Source: Candidatus Nitrosocaldaceae archaeon (GTDB taxonomy: Archaea; Thermoproteota; Nitrososphaeria; Nitrososphaerales; Nitrosocaldaceae). Taken from it: DNA of 64,000 nt. The notes beneath the pieces were generated by a model, which ran no database searches, had not been told where the DNA came from, and worked only from the letters and a program-made list of their open reading frames with translations. Every line of letters starts with the position of its first letter. The first letter of the stretch is position 1. Where the stretch lies: the NCBI GenBank assembly GCA_026002835.1, contig BPGC01000006.1, positions 1 through 64,000 on the forward strand. Direction: 5' to 3'. Positions 26,214 to 35,002 of this stretch are shown in pieces. The position numbers were made by a program, and so were the translations under genes.

Positions 26214-26738
26214 CTAATTTGGAGAATTAAATGCTAGATTAACCATTCCTCCAATACCGTATGCTACTGCTACCAATAACCTCATTATATAACTAGCATC
26301 AAATCCCAGATTGTATATTATTGCTATTAATGGTAAGAATGATAACGATGTTATTCCAACTAATGCTTGTCCTCTAGTTGTGAATCCGTTCATAGATCTT
26401 ATCATAATGTATGTTGTAAGATTTCCTAAACCTATACCTAATAATATTAGATATGGATAGAAAGTAGGATATATAGTTGCTAATAAGAAAGGCAGAGCCC
26501 ATGCAATGCCATTTACGATCTTCATCTTGTTACTCCATTTACTGCTATTAGAAAAGATATGCTTTAGTGTATATTTTAGATCTTTAAATAATATAAATGC
26601 TAGTAGTATTGAGATTGTTATAGATATTAGCCATATTATTACTGTTATACCTTCTATAAATATTGATAAGATTGATGGTATAAAGATTCCTATTGCTATG
26701 CTAATGAATAATACTCCAATAGCCTTCTCTCTATTCAT
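26214..26738 (-). CDS. Integral membrane protein of unknown function
   Basis: 174 residues with five or six hydrophobic segments: AIGVLFISIAIGIFIPSILS, TVIIWLISITISILLAFILF, AWALPFLLATIYPTFYPYLI, LGIGLGNLTTYIMIR, and two more at the end. A longer frame from 26807 exists, but it would overlap the SDR gene by 73 bp. ATG 26738 overlaps the SDR stop as ATGA, the usual coupling, so I use that. No family is recognised. It is probably co-transcribed with the dehydrogenase. Confidence 0.7.
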   Translation of the reverse strand: MNREKAIGVLFISIAIGIFIPSILSIFIEGITVIIWLISITISILLAFILFKDLKYTLKHIFSNSSKWSNKMKIVNGIAWALPFLLATIYPTFYPYLILLGIGLGNLTTYIMIRSMNGFTTRGQALVGITSLSFLPLIAIIYNLGFDASYIMRLLVAVAYGIGGMVNLAFNSPN

Positions 26739-27523
26739 CTCTTCATATTCATGAACATTTCTCTTATTATAGGGTTTAGCAGATAAGGGAATGTTTGTAC
26801 AAGCCATACTGCTCCTCTAGCATAGAACGGTACTGTTATCTCTAATCTCTTAGAATTTACTGCTCTTAGTATAGCTTTTGCTACCGTTTTAGTATCTAAT
26901 GCAAATCTAAGGTTTATCTTAGCATCTTTAAATGAATCATTAGAGAAGAAATCTGTTCTTACCGTTATAGGACTTACTACAGTTACTCCTACATTTGTAT
27001 TATGCAATTCATGATATAATGCTTGTGAAAATCCTAATAAGCCAAACTTTGATGCACAATAAGATGCTAGATTTGGTACTGCAACGCTAGCTGCTAAACT
27101 TGCTACATTTACTATATGCCCTTCATTCCTTTCAAGCATTATAGGAAGGAATGCCTTTATACAGTATATTGCACCTAAAAGGTTAGTTTGTATCTGTGCT
27201 TCTATATCCTTAATGCTTGTATCTATAACCTTATCAAATATAGCAAAGCCCGCATTATTAACCAATACATCAATATGCTTAAATCTATCTAAAACTTGCT
27301 TGCTCATATCGAATACTTGATCCTTATTGCTTACATCACATTTTATGCAAATAAACTCTTGTTTGTATCTATCTTCTAGATCATTTTTGATTGCTTCTAA
27401 TTTATCTAATCTTCTTGCTACTAATGCAAGATTAGCACCTTCTTTAGCAAATAGATATGCTACTTCTCTGCCTATACCGCTAGATGCTCCAGTTATTAAT
27501 ACATTCTTATCTTTGAACCTCAT
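26735..27523 (-). CDS. Short-chain dehydrogenase/reductase
   Basis: A 262-residue classical SDR. TGASSGIG near residues 10-17 is the NAD(P)-binding loop. NNAG marks strand 4. The catalytic Ser lies in VNVASLAA and the Tyr-Lys pair is YCASK, followed by FGLLGFSQALYHEL. ARRLDKLE after strand 2 has the Arg pair that favours NADP. The substrate is unknown. The frame continues upstream to 27541, but ATG 27523 (MRFKDKNVLITG), preceded by a purine-rich AGAAGA, fits the domain start. Its 5' end overlaps the upstream zinc-ribbon gene by 17 bp. Confidence 0.85.
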   Translation of the reverse strand: MRFKDKNVLITGASSGIGREVAYLFAKEGANLALVARRLDKLEAIKNDLEDRYKQEFICIKCDVSNKDQVFDMSKQVLDRFKHIDVLVNNAGFAIFDKVIDTSIKDIEAQIQTNLLGAIYCIKAFLPIMLERNEGHIVNVASLAASVAVPNLASYCASKFGLLGFSQALYHELHNTNVGVTVVSPITVRTDFFSNDSFKDAKINLRFALDTKTVAKAILRAVNSKRLEITVPFYARGAVWLVQTFPYLLNPIIREMFMNMKR

Positions 27524-27872
27524 CTCTTCTTCTAAACACAAACTTGTTAATGTTTGTTGAGTTACATCTAGAACATCGTAACTCTTCTCTGCTTGCTATA
27601 TATGATAAATATAAACAGTCTTTGCACTGATATCTTTCCAATACATCATCAATTATTATCTTATTATCTGCTCTTACTATTATAGATAGATTTGGTATAA
27701 CATGCCTTATCAACTCTTCAATATACGATTTGTCAACATGCCTATATCTTAGATGCGTTTGCATTATATCTGCAAGCATATTCTCTTCAAATTCTGTACC
27801 TTTCTCATTATAGTATCTAAATATTATATCTCTGAAATACCATTCAAACTCTTTAAGTTCGATATCTCTCAT
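27507..27872 (-). CDS. Zinc-ribbon-ended hypothetical protein
   Basis: 121 residues starting MRDIELKEFEWYFRDIIF. The body is helical, and the C-terminal 40 residues hold CKDC and CSRC (YQCKDCLYLSYIASREEL, RCSRCNSTNINKFVFRRR), a four-cysteine zinc ribbon. I chose ATG 27872 over one 24 bp upstream because the extra residues are all Ile, read from an AT-rich promoter. It may be a nucleic-acid-binding protein; no family is recognised. It overlaps the SDR gene, implying one transcript. Confidence 0.6.
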   Translation of the reverse strand: MRDIELKEFEWYFRDIIFRYYNEKGTEFEENMLADIMQTHLRYRHVDKSYIEELIRHVIPNLSIIVRADNKIIIDDVLERYQCKDCLYLSYIASREELRCSRCNSTNINKFVFRRRDEVQR

Positions 27873-27937
27873 AATAATAATTATATTTATTATCAATAAA
27901 AAATTATTGGTAGATAGATGACATTATCTTCTTTAAC

Positions 27938-28483
27938 TCATCTAATGATATGTATAACTATTAAGACTATATGACACTCCCTCTGATCTATCATAACTAT
28001 AGATGCTGGATAGGCACTTTCGCCAATGATTCTTTTTGTCCCATTATCAAACATTAATACAATATTCTTCTTACCTACTTCCCAACCCATTGCTGGATTT
28101 CCATTTATCTCAAATATCTGTATTACATTGCTTCTTTGTGTTTTTGATTTATAATCTAGAAATGCTTGTTTTCCTTCAAGTATTCTAGGATCGTTTTTAT
28201 GAGCTCCAAATACTATCATATATCTAGGATCTGGTTTCTCTTTATTAATTGGCTTAAAATATAAAACTAGATCGTATTGAGACGGTTCTGCACTATATAG
28301 CTCGTATCCTTCTGATATATACTTCGGAACTCTAAAATCGTTAGCAATATTATCAATATACGTATTTATCAACTCTCCCTTCGTTGGTAATTGTTCGGAT
28401 TCAGCCATGTATGGTAATGAATATATCGTTATGCTTAAACCAGTTACTATAACTATTGTTATTAATATCAAAGTTGAATTCAT
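27938..28483 (-). CDS. Membrane-anchored or secreted DUF4367-like protein
   Basis: 181 residues with an N-terminal hydrophobic segment (STLILITIVIVTGLSITIYS) that acts as a signal or anchor. The exported part starts DFRVPKYISEGYELYSAE, similar to DUF4367-type openings, and contains GNPAMGWEVGKKNIVLMFDN near residues 134-153. A GTG at 28495 gives a longer frame, but ATG 28483 lies just past the upstream stop codon and is preferred. It follows the secreted-protein gene at 28486 with a 2-nt gap, so they form a pair. It may share a fold with the protein at 3990-5117. Function unknown. Confidence 0.65.
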   Translation of the reverse strand: MNSTLILITIVIVTGLSITIYSLPYMAESEQLPTKGELINTYIDNIANDFRVPKYISEGYELYSAEPSQYDLVLYFKPINKEKPDPRYMIVFGAHKNDPRILEGKQAFLDYKSKTQRSNVIQIFEINGNPAMGWEVGKKNIVLMFDNGTKRIIGESAYPASIVMIDQRECHIVLIVIHIIR

Positions 28484-28485
28484 AT

Positions 28486-29208
28486 CTATCCCCACTCTCT
28501 GTTATTATACAAGTATGTAGGATCATCTTGTGTACAATCATCTGTTACATTATTAAGATCGATCTTTGAATGATTTACAGTATCATAGTCAAATCCTATA
28601 TCGTTAGGTTCTTCATCACATTTAGTAAGACCGCCCATAACTGTAAAGAGTTTATAACCCTCTATATTATTCCGTTTTACTTGTAAATCTTTAAATTCAC
28701 CGCTTATATTATTAGCATTATTGCCCCATGATGTTGCACCTGCTATAATTAATGGTTCGCATGAGATACATTCATAAGAACCTATAGCAATATTATTTAC
28801 CTTAAAATAATATGTATCAGAAGAAGTACTGGTTGTATAAACTTCAGCTGTATACCACCCATTTGCTGCTGCGCTATAGCGTATCCAATGTACTCTATCG
28901 TTAACGCCCTCATCATAATATGTAGTATAATACACTTTATTATTTCCAATATCCATGTGTCCAACACCTATAGAAAACATTGGCGACACTCCCGCACCCG
29001 AAAACATATATATCATTCTATCTACATGATCTGAAGTGCTACTAAGATATGGGTAGATCTGTCCTTTAACGCCAATTATTTCGGTTGCAGAAGGTTTTAT
29101 TGCGTGATATCCATATTCGTCATTAACTGCATAAATAGTTGTTACAGATGCTAATAATGTAGCTATGATTGCTATTCCTACTATCTTTACTATATTCTTG
29201 AACTGCAT
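28486..29208 (-). CDS. Secreted protein of unknown family
   Basis: 240 residues beginning with a signal peptide (MQFKNIVKIVGIAIIATLLA then SVTTIYA). The mature part is rich in Tyr, Asn, Ser and Thr, with many short beta-like stretches (NKVYYTTYYDEG, NGWYTAEVYTTSTSSDTYYF). It has a CISC pair near residue 149 and further single cysteines near 198 and 226, possible disulfides. The look is of a beta-sandwich surface protein, but I do not recognise it. A TATA-like TATATATA about 25 nt upstream of the ATG suggests its own leaderless promoter. The DUF4367-like gene follows directly. Confidence 0.6.
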   Translation of the reverse strand: MQFKNIVKIVGIAIIATLLASVTTIYAVNDEYGYHAIKPSATEIIGVKGQIYPYLSSTSDHVDRMIYMFSGAGVSPMFSIGVGHMDIGNNKVYYTTYYDEGVNDRVHWIRYSAAANGWYTAEVYTTSTSSDTYYFKVNNIAIGSYECISCEPLIIAGATSWGNNANNISGEFKDLQVKRNNIEGYKLFTVMGGLTKCDEEPNDIGFDYDTVNHSKIDLNNVTDDCTQDDPTYLYNNREWG

Positions 29209-29380
29209 TACTTATTATTCAAAGAACCGATATATATATAACGAAATTAATATAAATAATTAACCTTAAATAGTGAATATAAACTGATATCATATAAATT
29301 ATGGAAATTGAAATACAAGCATGAATATAATAAAAATATATTAATACATATTTAAAAATCAATCACATAAAAAATTGAAT

Positions 29381-29866
29381 TTAGATCTCTAGTTTAGTTA
29401 GTATATCCTCAAAGTCTTGTTCTTCTTTAACCTCATCTGCAAGGATATCAATTGCTAACTCAAAAGTTACAAAATCTACATCCTTACTCTTCTTAACCAA
29501 TTCATTATAATGCTTAATAGCCTTTCCTTCAATCTCAATCGCCTTTTCAACTGCACTCTTTAATGTTAGATGTTCCGAAGGATCTAGATCAGCAAAATGA
29601 CTATTCTTTACCCATTCAGCAGGGTTACTAAAAGTCATCTCTCCTAATTGGTTAAGCCTATCTGCTAACAATTCTGCATGTTTAAGTTCTTCCATTGCTC
29701 CTTCCTTAAATTTATTAGTTATAGTTACAAACCCTAACCCTTGCATGAATATTGATGTATACCAGTAATAATGAAATGCTAGCATCTCATCAGCATATGC
29801 TTGCTTTAACATATTTACAATCTCATCTTTAGCATTTCCTACTATCTCTATTCCAGATCTTCCCAT
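29381..29866 (-). CDS. Dps-like ferritin
   Basis: 161-residue four-helix-bundle protein of the ferritin superfamily, closest in pattern to archaeal Dps-like proteins. Ferroxidase ligands appear in ADEMLAFHYYWY (Glu27 with His31), EELKHAELLADRLNQLG (Glu-x-x-His), EKAIEIEGKAIKHYNELV and ADEVKEEQDFED. It should store iron or detoxify peroxide in the cytoplasm. No membrane or signal region. It stands alone with 171 bp of AT-rich sequence downstream. Confidence 0.85.
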   Translation of the reverse strand: MGRSGIEIVGNAKDEIVNMLKQAYADEMLAFHYYWYTSIFMQGLGFVTITNKFKEGAMEELKHAELLADRLNQLGEMTFSNPAEWVKNSHFADLDPSEHLTLKSAVEKAIEIEGKAIKHYNELVKKSKDVDFVTFELAIDILADEVKEEQDFEDILTKLEI

Positions 29867-29891
29867 GCGTTATATTATTACTGCAAGGTAT

Positions 29892-31133
29892 TTAATGCTT
29901 AATCTTTACTTTGAGCATCAACTTCTCTAACTCATCCCTTATCTTGTTTATATTGTTCTCTATAAGATCTTCTAACTCTTTAATTCTATTAGTATATTCT
30001 ATGCTCTTACTCTTTAATTGATTGATATCATTCCTTACTCTAGCAAGATCATCTTTTAGTCTTGTTATATTAGCATGTAATGGTTTCATCTTCTGCTCGA
30101 TCTCTTTGATCTTAATTTCATACTCTCTAGCATTTGATACATACATTGCTAATCTATCCCTCAACTCTTCTAGATTGCTTATATCCTTCTCTGGACTCTT
30201 TAACTGAATCTTAGAATCTCTTATAGCTTTAATAATATCATCGAATAATGAGGATAATAACTTAGCATCGATATTAGCAATATTAGATGGTCTCTTTATT
30301 ATACTAGTCAATAACTGTTTTCTAGTCTTATCTATACCAAGAGTATAATCATATTTGTTTATAGCCCTAGATATACTTGATAATGATCTGCTTAGATCGC
30401 TTAACAATTTGTTATACTCCTTCTTTATGTTATCTAGTAACTCTTTATACTTTATATATCCTTGATCTTTCTCTGCTTCAGATAATTCTTTTGCTAATGA
30501 TGCTTCTTTCTCATCTAATGCTTTAATGCTTTTCTCTATGCTATCCTTATCTTCTTTTATCTTTACTAATTCTTTATCTGCTTTAATGATCTCTGCTATC
30601 TTTGCCTTACTTCCTTCTAGTATTGTAATCCTCTCCTTATAATTATCTAACAATCTATTTAATTCGTCGCTATATTCTTGTAATTTCTCTAATTCCGCCT
30701 TTAGCTTCTTGGCTTGAGATGGGAACAATTCGTATATTATCCTCCTATGTGAACCAGCAACTTCTCCTAACTTTGATAATATGCTACTGATCTGCTTTTT
30801 GGCATTATCTAAATCATTAATATCATTGATCTCTGGTATATTCTTGTTTATGCTCTTGATAACTGATAATAGGTTACGCTTAGCATTATTCATAGCGCTA
30901 ATATACTGAGTTGCCAATTCATGTTTGCTTAACTTTATTGTATTTATCTCTTCTCCAATAGCATTTATCGGATTTATTACAGATTTTATATCTTCTATTA
31001 TATCTCTAGCCTTTCGTAAAACTTCATCAGACTCTTCTTTTATCTTGTTAGTTATTATATTTTCTAGCTCTTTTAGTTCATACTCTTCTTCTTTAATCTC
31101 ACTCTTCTCTTCTTTCTTATTGAAGAACCTCAT
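29892..31133 (-). CDS. Long coiled-coil protein
   Basis: 413 residues, almost all charged heptad-like helix: KSEIKEEEYELKELENIITN, LKAELEKLQEYSDELNRLLD, KEDKDSIEKSIKALDEKEAS, and IKSLEQKMKPLHANITRLKD-like repeats near 340. There is no signal peptide, ATP-binding motif or hinge, so it is not an SMC or Rad50 ATPase. It may act as a structural or scaffold protein. It lies 31 bp after the eS1 gene but has its own AT-rich TATA-like sequence upstream. No family recognised. Confidence 0.65.
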   Translation of the reverse strand: MRFFNKKEEKSEIKEEEYELKELENIITNKIKEESDEVLRKARDIIEDIKSVINPINAIGEEINTIKLSKHELATQYISAMNNAKRNLLSVIKSINKNIPEINDINDLDNAKKQISSILSKLGEVAGSHRRIIYELFPSQAKKLKAELEKLQEYSDELNRLLDNYKERITILEGSKAKIAEIIKADKELVKIKEDKDSIEKSIKALDEKEASLAKELSEAEKDQGYIKYKELLDNIKKEYNKLLSDLSRSLSSISRAINKYDYTLGIDKTRKQLLTSIIKRPSNIANIDAKLLSSLFDDIIKAIRDSKIQLKSPEKDISNLEELRDRLAMYVSNAREYEIKIKEIEQKMKPLHANITRLKDDLARVRNDINQLKSKSIEYTNRIKELEDLIENNINKIRDELEKLMLKVKIKH

Positions 31134-31164
31134 GCGTTTGTATATGTATTAAAAATATTAATAA

Positions 31165-31776
31165 TTAACCTTGGATAGCATACTCTATCTTCTGCTCTGG
31201 TGTTGCTAATAGTTTAGTCTTTACTACAGCTATATGTCTTATACCAACTATAGATTTTGCTCTCCTTAATAGATCTGCGTTTATCTTAGGTCCAACTACT
31301 GATTGGACAAACTGATCTAATGTTAATTGGGGTACTTCAGTACTTAATATCTCATGCATAACCTTCCTTATAAGCCACTTCTTCGATGAGTTTATCCTTC
31401 TTTGAGTAAATGCCATAGTTGTTATTCTAAACTTGTAACCATCTTTAGTAGTGAAATCGTTTATATAAGTAACTAGAGAAGTCCCTCTTCTTACTAAACT
31501 CCTTATATACTCTCTAGCATATTCATGACCTTTAAACCTTGTATAAGCATAATCTCCTTCTATCCTTTCTATCTGGAAGTATAGTTTGATTGTATGTTGC
31601 AAAGGATCGCTCTTCCATATATCAAATAGTGTAGTTTCAATCGTTCTTCCTATAGCCTTCTCTTCATCAGTAATTGGTATATATGCAACTGGATGATAGC
31701 CAAACGAGGCTGGTGCTTTAACTATAACCCATCTCTTATCTCGCCATTTATCCCTTACTCTACGTTTCTTTGCCAT
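31165..31776 (-). CDS. rps3ae: Ribosomal protein eS1 (S3Ae)
   Basis: Small-subunit protein specific to archaea and eukaryotes. The 203 residues begin MAKKRRVRDKWRDKRWVIVK and contain PASFGYHPVAYIP, RFKGHEYAREYIRSLVRRGT, FRITTMAFTQRRINSSKKW and IRKVMHEIL, all family hallmarks. ATG 31776 is chosen over one 9 bp upstream because the protein family begins MA(K/R)KK. A TATA-like ACTTATATGC lies about 27 nt before it, so the message is probably leaderless. Confidence 0.95.
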   Translation of the reverse strand: MAKKRRVRDKWRDKRWVIVKAPASFGYHPVAYIPITDEEKAIGRTIETTLFDIWKSDPLQHTIKLYFQIERIEGDYAYTRFKGHEYAREYIRSLVRRGTSLVTYINDFTTKDGYKFRITTMAFTQRRINSSKKWLIRKVMHEILSTEVPQLTLDQFVQSVVGPKINADLLRRAKSIVGIRHIAVVKTKLLATPEQKIEYAIQG

Positions 31777-31810
31777 ATTCATCAATCATAACTTTACTAG
31801 CATATAAGTG

Positions 31811-32638
31811 TTAGATTGTTTTATCTTTAGTCAAGCCTAGTTTACTCATCTTTTCCATTAAGTTATCTACCAAAGTTGCAACCTCTTCTAACTCTCTAAT
31901 ATCCCAATATGCTAATTTTTCCTGAATAGGTTCTATTGTATTAGCTTCTCTTCTTATCTTCTCTAACTCATCTTCATATGCTACCGCTATAACTTTTTGA
32001 ACTATTGGATCATTAGATGCTTTTAATAGATTTAGTAGTAATGAATCTGTACTACCTTTTATATGAACTTCAAATACGTATCTTAATTCTCCTAGATTCC
32101 CAATATTTGCTGACCATATGGCATCTACTCGAGTTCCTGTAACTAATGGAACTTCTTTATCTGTCTCAAATCCTAAACCTTTCCCTACTCTTAGTATCAT
32201 CTCTATTACTTCTTGATGACTAATATAATTATCAGAATTTGGTGGTTTAGTAATTTCAATCTTTCCAGTATAATATAAATGTAATAACATATCTATATCT
32301 AAAAGAGTTACATTTTGTAATCTTTTACCAGTTAAAATATCTTTAATCTCCATAAACAACGAACATACATATTCATAATCTTTCCCAGTTAATTTGTTAG
32401 GACTTAACTCTTTTATACTTTCTATGCTAAGCTTTATTAAACTATTATAAGCACGCTTATTCCATATTGCATATTGTTCAGGAACAGTAAAGCATAGTAT
32501 CTCGGTAATTGATGAAAGACCTTTTATATTTAGTTTAAAATTATCAAATCTTTTTGCTAAAGGTTTGTTATTCCATAAAAGTTCATTTAAGTATCTAGAT
32601 AGTTTATCTATACCATTATCTTCTACTAACCGTTTCAT
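31811..32638 (-). CDS. Nuclease-like protein, C-terminal part of a gene split by a stop codon
   Basis: 275 residues of a possible restriction-type protein. The first half contains KGLSSITEILCFTVPEQYAI and WNKRAYNSLI, a helical pattern seen in restriction-associated proteins. The second half has TGTRVDAIWSAN, a spacer and YVFEVHIKGS, a D-spacer-E-x-H/K arrangement like a PD-(D/E)XK core, ending in a helical tail. The same frame continues upstream for 76 more codons to ATG 32866, interrupted only by TAA at 32774-32776. The gene is therefore probably a recent pseudogene or a truncated variant restarting at 32638. No methyltransferase partner is nearby. Family call is tentative. Confidence 0.55.
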   Translation of the reverse strand: MKRLVEDNGIDKLSRYLNELLWNNKPLAKRFDNFKLNIKGLSSITEILCFTVPEQYAIWNKRAYNSLIKLSIESIKELSPNKLTGKDYEYVCSLFMEIKDILTGKRLQNVTLLDIDMLLHLYYTGKIEITKPPNSDNYISHQEVIEMILRVGKGLGFETDKEVPLVTGTRVDAIWSANIGNLGELRYVFEVHIKGSTDSLLLNLLKASNDPIVQKVIAVAYEDELEKIRREANTIEPIQEKLAYWDIRELEEVATLVDNLMEKMSKLGLTKDKTI

Positions 32639-32866
32639 TATGTAATCTTTTCTTGTCCACCAAATGAATGAAAAGAGACTGCTGATAACTTTTAATAAAC
32701 CTACATCATCTAAATTATTTATATTATCTTTCCCTAATACACTTTGGATTTCGTTCTTTCTTTTTTCTAACTCTTATTTCCATTCTCTAACTTTTGGATC
32801 TTGCATTTGAGATAAGTATGTTTGCTTAAGTTGTAGAATTTTATCTTTTTCATCTTTAGTAAGCAT
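32639..32866 (-). pseudogene. N-terminal fragment of the split nuclease-like gene
   Basis: From ATG 32866 the frame reads MLTKDEKDKILQLKQTYLSQ then MQDPKVREWK, then TAA at 32774-32776, and resumes in the same frame with ELEKRKNEIQSVLGKDNINN and LDDVGLLKVISSLFSFIWWT, running straight into the ORF at 32638. No frameshift is needed; one codon change (for example TAA from AAA, CAA or GAA) would restore a protein of about 350 residues. Both sides of the stop have protein-like composition, so this is a nonsense-interrupted gene. Confidence 0.65.
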
Positions 32867-32897
32867 ATTAATAAAAAGAGTTTAAAGGTTTATAAAA

Positions 32898-33449
32898 CTA
32901 CTGCTTTGTTAACGAACTTGCTAACTTTTCAGCTATCTGAATATATTCATCGTTCTTATCTTTACCTATCTTCTCTTCTACTATACCTTCCAATTTATTG
33001 GTAATATCATCTGCTTTGTCTGATAGGATAGAGTCTGCTAAATTAAATAATATATTATTCTCCTTCCATATATGTTGAGTTAGTAATGCTATATAATTCT
33101 CCATTATAGCAATTATATCATTCTTAGCATTAGGATCGTTAGCATATCTATCTATAGCATCTTTCAGCATATTTACCAACCTTCTCCCTTCTTCATGTTC
33201 CATAAGCATAACAGCTATTGGTCCTTGTTCTTTAGGCAAACCTCTATCATTCAATGCTGGGAACAATCCGTTCTCTTCTTTACTATGATGACATCTATCT
33301 ATAAAGTTAGTTATAAAATCTAGAGTATCTTTTAGAACATCCATAGGTATCTCATTACCTTCTTTTAATAATGATACAGTAGCCTCTAAAGCCTTCAATA
33401 CCTTCTCTATAACATCATGATCTCTTCTTAACGATTCTGTAGCACTCAC
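32898..33449 (-). CDS. Hemerythrin HHE domain protein
   Basis: 183 residues forming a di-iron four-helix bundle. The iron ligands are spread over DHDVIEKVL (His10 region), HHSKEENGLFPAL (His-His-x3-Glu near 54-59), MEHEEGRRL (His near 84) and TQHIWKENNILF (His near 127 and Glu). It could bind oxygen or nitric oxide or buffer iron. A GTG at 33449 is used as start, since no nearby ATG keeps the first ligand helix. It lies 43 bp downstream of serS. Confidence 0.88.
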   Translation of the reverse strand: MSATESLRRDHDVIEKVLKALEATVSLLKEGNEIPMDVLKDTLDFITNFIDRCHHSKEENGLFPALNDRGLPKEQGPIAVMLMEHEEGRRLVNMLKDAIDRYANDPNAKNDIIAIMENYIALLTQHIWKENNILFNLADSILSDKADDITNKLEGIVEEKIGKDKNDEYIQIAEKLASSLTKQ

Positions 33450-33492
33450 ACAATGCTTTCAAATATTAATTATTTAAACAATACTAATATTA

Positions 33493-34758
33493 TTACTCTT
33501 TGAAACTTATCTTATCTTCATTCATATACTCTCTTAATACCTTTGGTATTATTATCCCATCATCTGTTTGGTAATTCTCCATTATTGCTACTATCGTTCT
33601 CTCAGTTGCTACTAGAGTGCTATTTAGTGTATGTAAATATCTGCTCTCTTCATTAGGTTTATCTTTATACCTTATCATAAGTCTTCTTGCTTGATAATCC
33701 AAGCAGTTTGAGCATGATACCAATTCTCTATACTTTCTCTGACCAGGAAACCAGCCTTCTAGATCAAAAGTCTTTGCTGATACATTACCGAGATCTCCAG
33801 AGCATAGTAATACTATCCTATATGGTATCTCTAATAACTGGAAGAATTCTTCAGCGTTCTTAAGCATAGATTCATGTTCATTCCAAGAATCCTCTGGTTT
33901 AGAAAAGACAAACTGTTCTACTTTTTCAAATTGATGAACTCTAAAGATGCCTTTGGTATCTCTTCCATGCGCACCAGCCTCTTTCCTAAAACAAGGACTG
34001 AAACCAGCATATCTCAATGGCAAATTATCACTCATGATTATCTCATCCATATGCATAGAAGCAATTGCATGCTCAGCAGTTCCTATAAGATACAAATCTT
34101 CATCTTCAATTTTATAAATAACATCAGCGAAATCGCTAAGGATTACTGCACCTTCCATAGCCTTCCTATTTATCATGTAAGGTGGTTGTATCAATGAATA
34201 ACCTTTCTTACTTATAAAATCTAGAGCAAAGTTGATCAATGCTATGTTCAATCTAACTAGATCATTCTTTAAGATATAAAATCTAGAGCCAGATATCTTC
34301 GCTGCTCTATCCATATCTATGAGATCAAAGATGTATGCTAAATCTATATGATCTTTAGCATCAAACTCTTTAGGTTTACCCCATGTTCTTACTATAACAT
34401 TATCATTCTCATCCTTACCATATGGAACTGAATCATCTATAAGGTTAGGAATCCTAAGCATCAACTCTCTAAACTTTCTATGTAATTTATTGACTTGATT
34501 ATCTATCTCTTCTATACTTCTAGATATATTTCTCATCTCTTCTATAGCTTTGCTAGCATCTTCTTTATTCTTCTTCATAATTGCAATCTTTTCAGCAACT
34601 AGATTTCTGGTATGCTTCAATCTTTGAGCTTCTGTCATCAATTCTCTTCTCTGCTTATCTATAGATAATAATTCATCCAATGGAAAATCTACTCCTCGCT
34701 TCTTCAACATATCTCTTATTAGATCTGGTTTTTCTCTGAGTAATTTAGGATCTAACAT
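33493..34758 (-). CDS. serS: Seryl-tRNA synthetase
   Basis: Charges tRNA-Ser (and tRNA-Sec where present). The common, not the methanogenic, type. An N-terminal coiled coil (residues about 25-100) is followed by the class II core: LIGTAEHAI, GFSPCFRKEAGAHGRDTKG (motif 2), EVSSCSN replaced by LVSCSNCLDYQARRL, and LNSTLVATERTIVAIMENYQ (motif 3). The 421-residue protein starts at ATG 34758, preceded by GGTGAT at 34763-34768. The start overlaps the Pcc1 gene end, so they are translated as a coupled pair. Confidence 0.95.
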   Translation of the reverse strand: MLDPKLLREKPDLIRDMLKKRGVDFPLDELLSIDKQRRELMTEAQRLKHTRNLVAEKIAIMKKNKEDASKAIEEMRNISRSIEEIDNQVNKLHRKFRELMLRIPNLIDDSVPYGKDENDNVIVRTWGKPKEFDAKDHIDLAYIFDLIDMDRAAKISGSRFYILKNDLVRLNIALINFALDFISKKGYSLIQPPYMINRKAMEGAVILSDFADVIYKIEDEDLYLIGTAEHAIASMHMDEIIMSDNLPLRYAGFSPCFRKEAGAHGRDTKGIFRVHQFEKVEQFVFSKPEDSWNEHESMLKNAEEFFQLLEIPYRIVLLCSGDLGNVSAKTFDLEGWFPGQRKYRELVSCSNCLDYQARRLMIRYKDKPNEESRYLHTLNSTLVATERTIVAIMENYQTDDGIIIPKVLREYMNEDKISFKE

Positions 34759-35002
34759 CTGTATCACCTATTGTATTCAATATTATAGATATATGCTCCA
34801 ATACCTCATCTGTTATGTTTATCATACTGCTAATCTTATCAGGATCATCACATGTAAATATTATCTTTAGTTTTTCATCATTATCTATATCCATACTCAA
34901 ACCCTCTGGAAAGTTTATATTATCTGGCATTAATGCCTTTACAATAGCATCTGCTAACTCTTTCTTTAATGCTAATCTAATTATAACTCTAATCTGCTGC
35001 AT
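34745..35002 (-). CDS. KEOPS complex subunit Pcc1
   Basis: An 85-residue protein of the Pcc1/CTAG type. It shows ALKKELADAIVKALMPDNIN, FPEGLSMDID, and ITDEVLEHISIILNTI, matching the two-strand, two-helix dimer fold of KEOPS Pcc1, which helps make t6A in tRNAs reading ANN codons. It overlaps the DHH gene upstream by 14 bp and serS downstream by 14 bp. The uS15-DHH-Pcc1 order is a known archaeal neighbourhood, which strengthens the call despite the small size. Confidence 0.75.
   Translation of the reverse strand: MQQIRVIIRLALKKELADAIVKALMPDNINFPEGLSMDIDNDEKLKIIFTCDDPDKISSMINITDEVLEHISIILNTIGDTDVRS

Noticed and set aside
29892..31133. SMC/Rad50-like ATPase
   Set aside because: The coiled-coil protein lacks Walker A, Walker B and signature motifs and any hinge domain.
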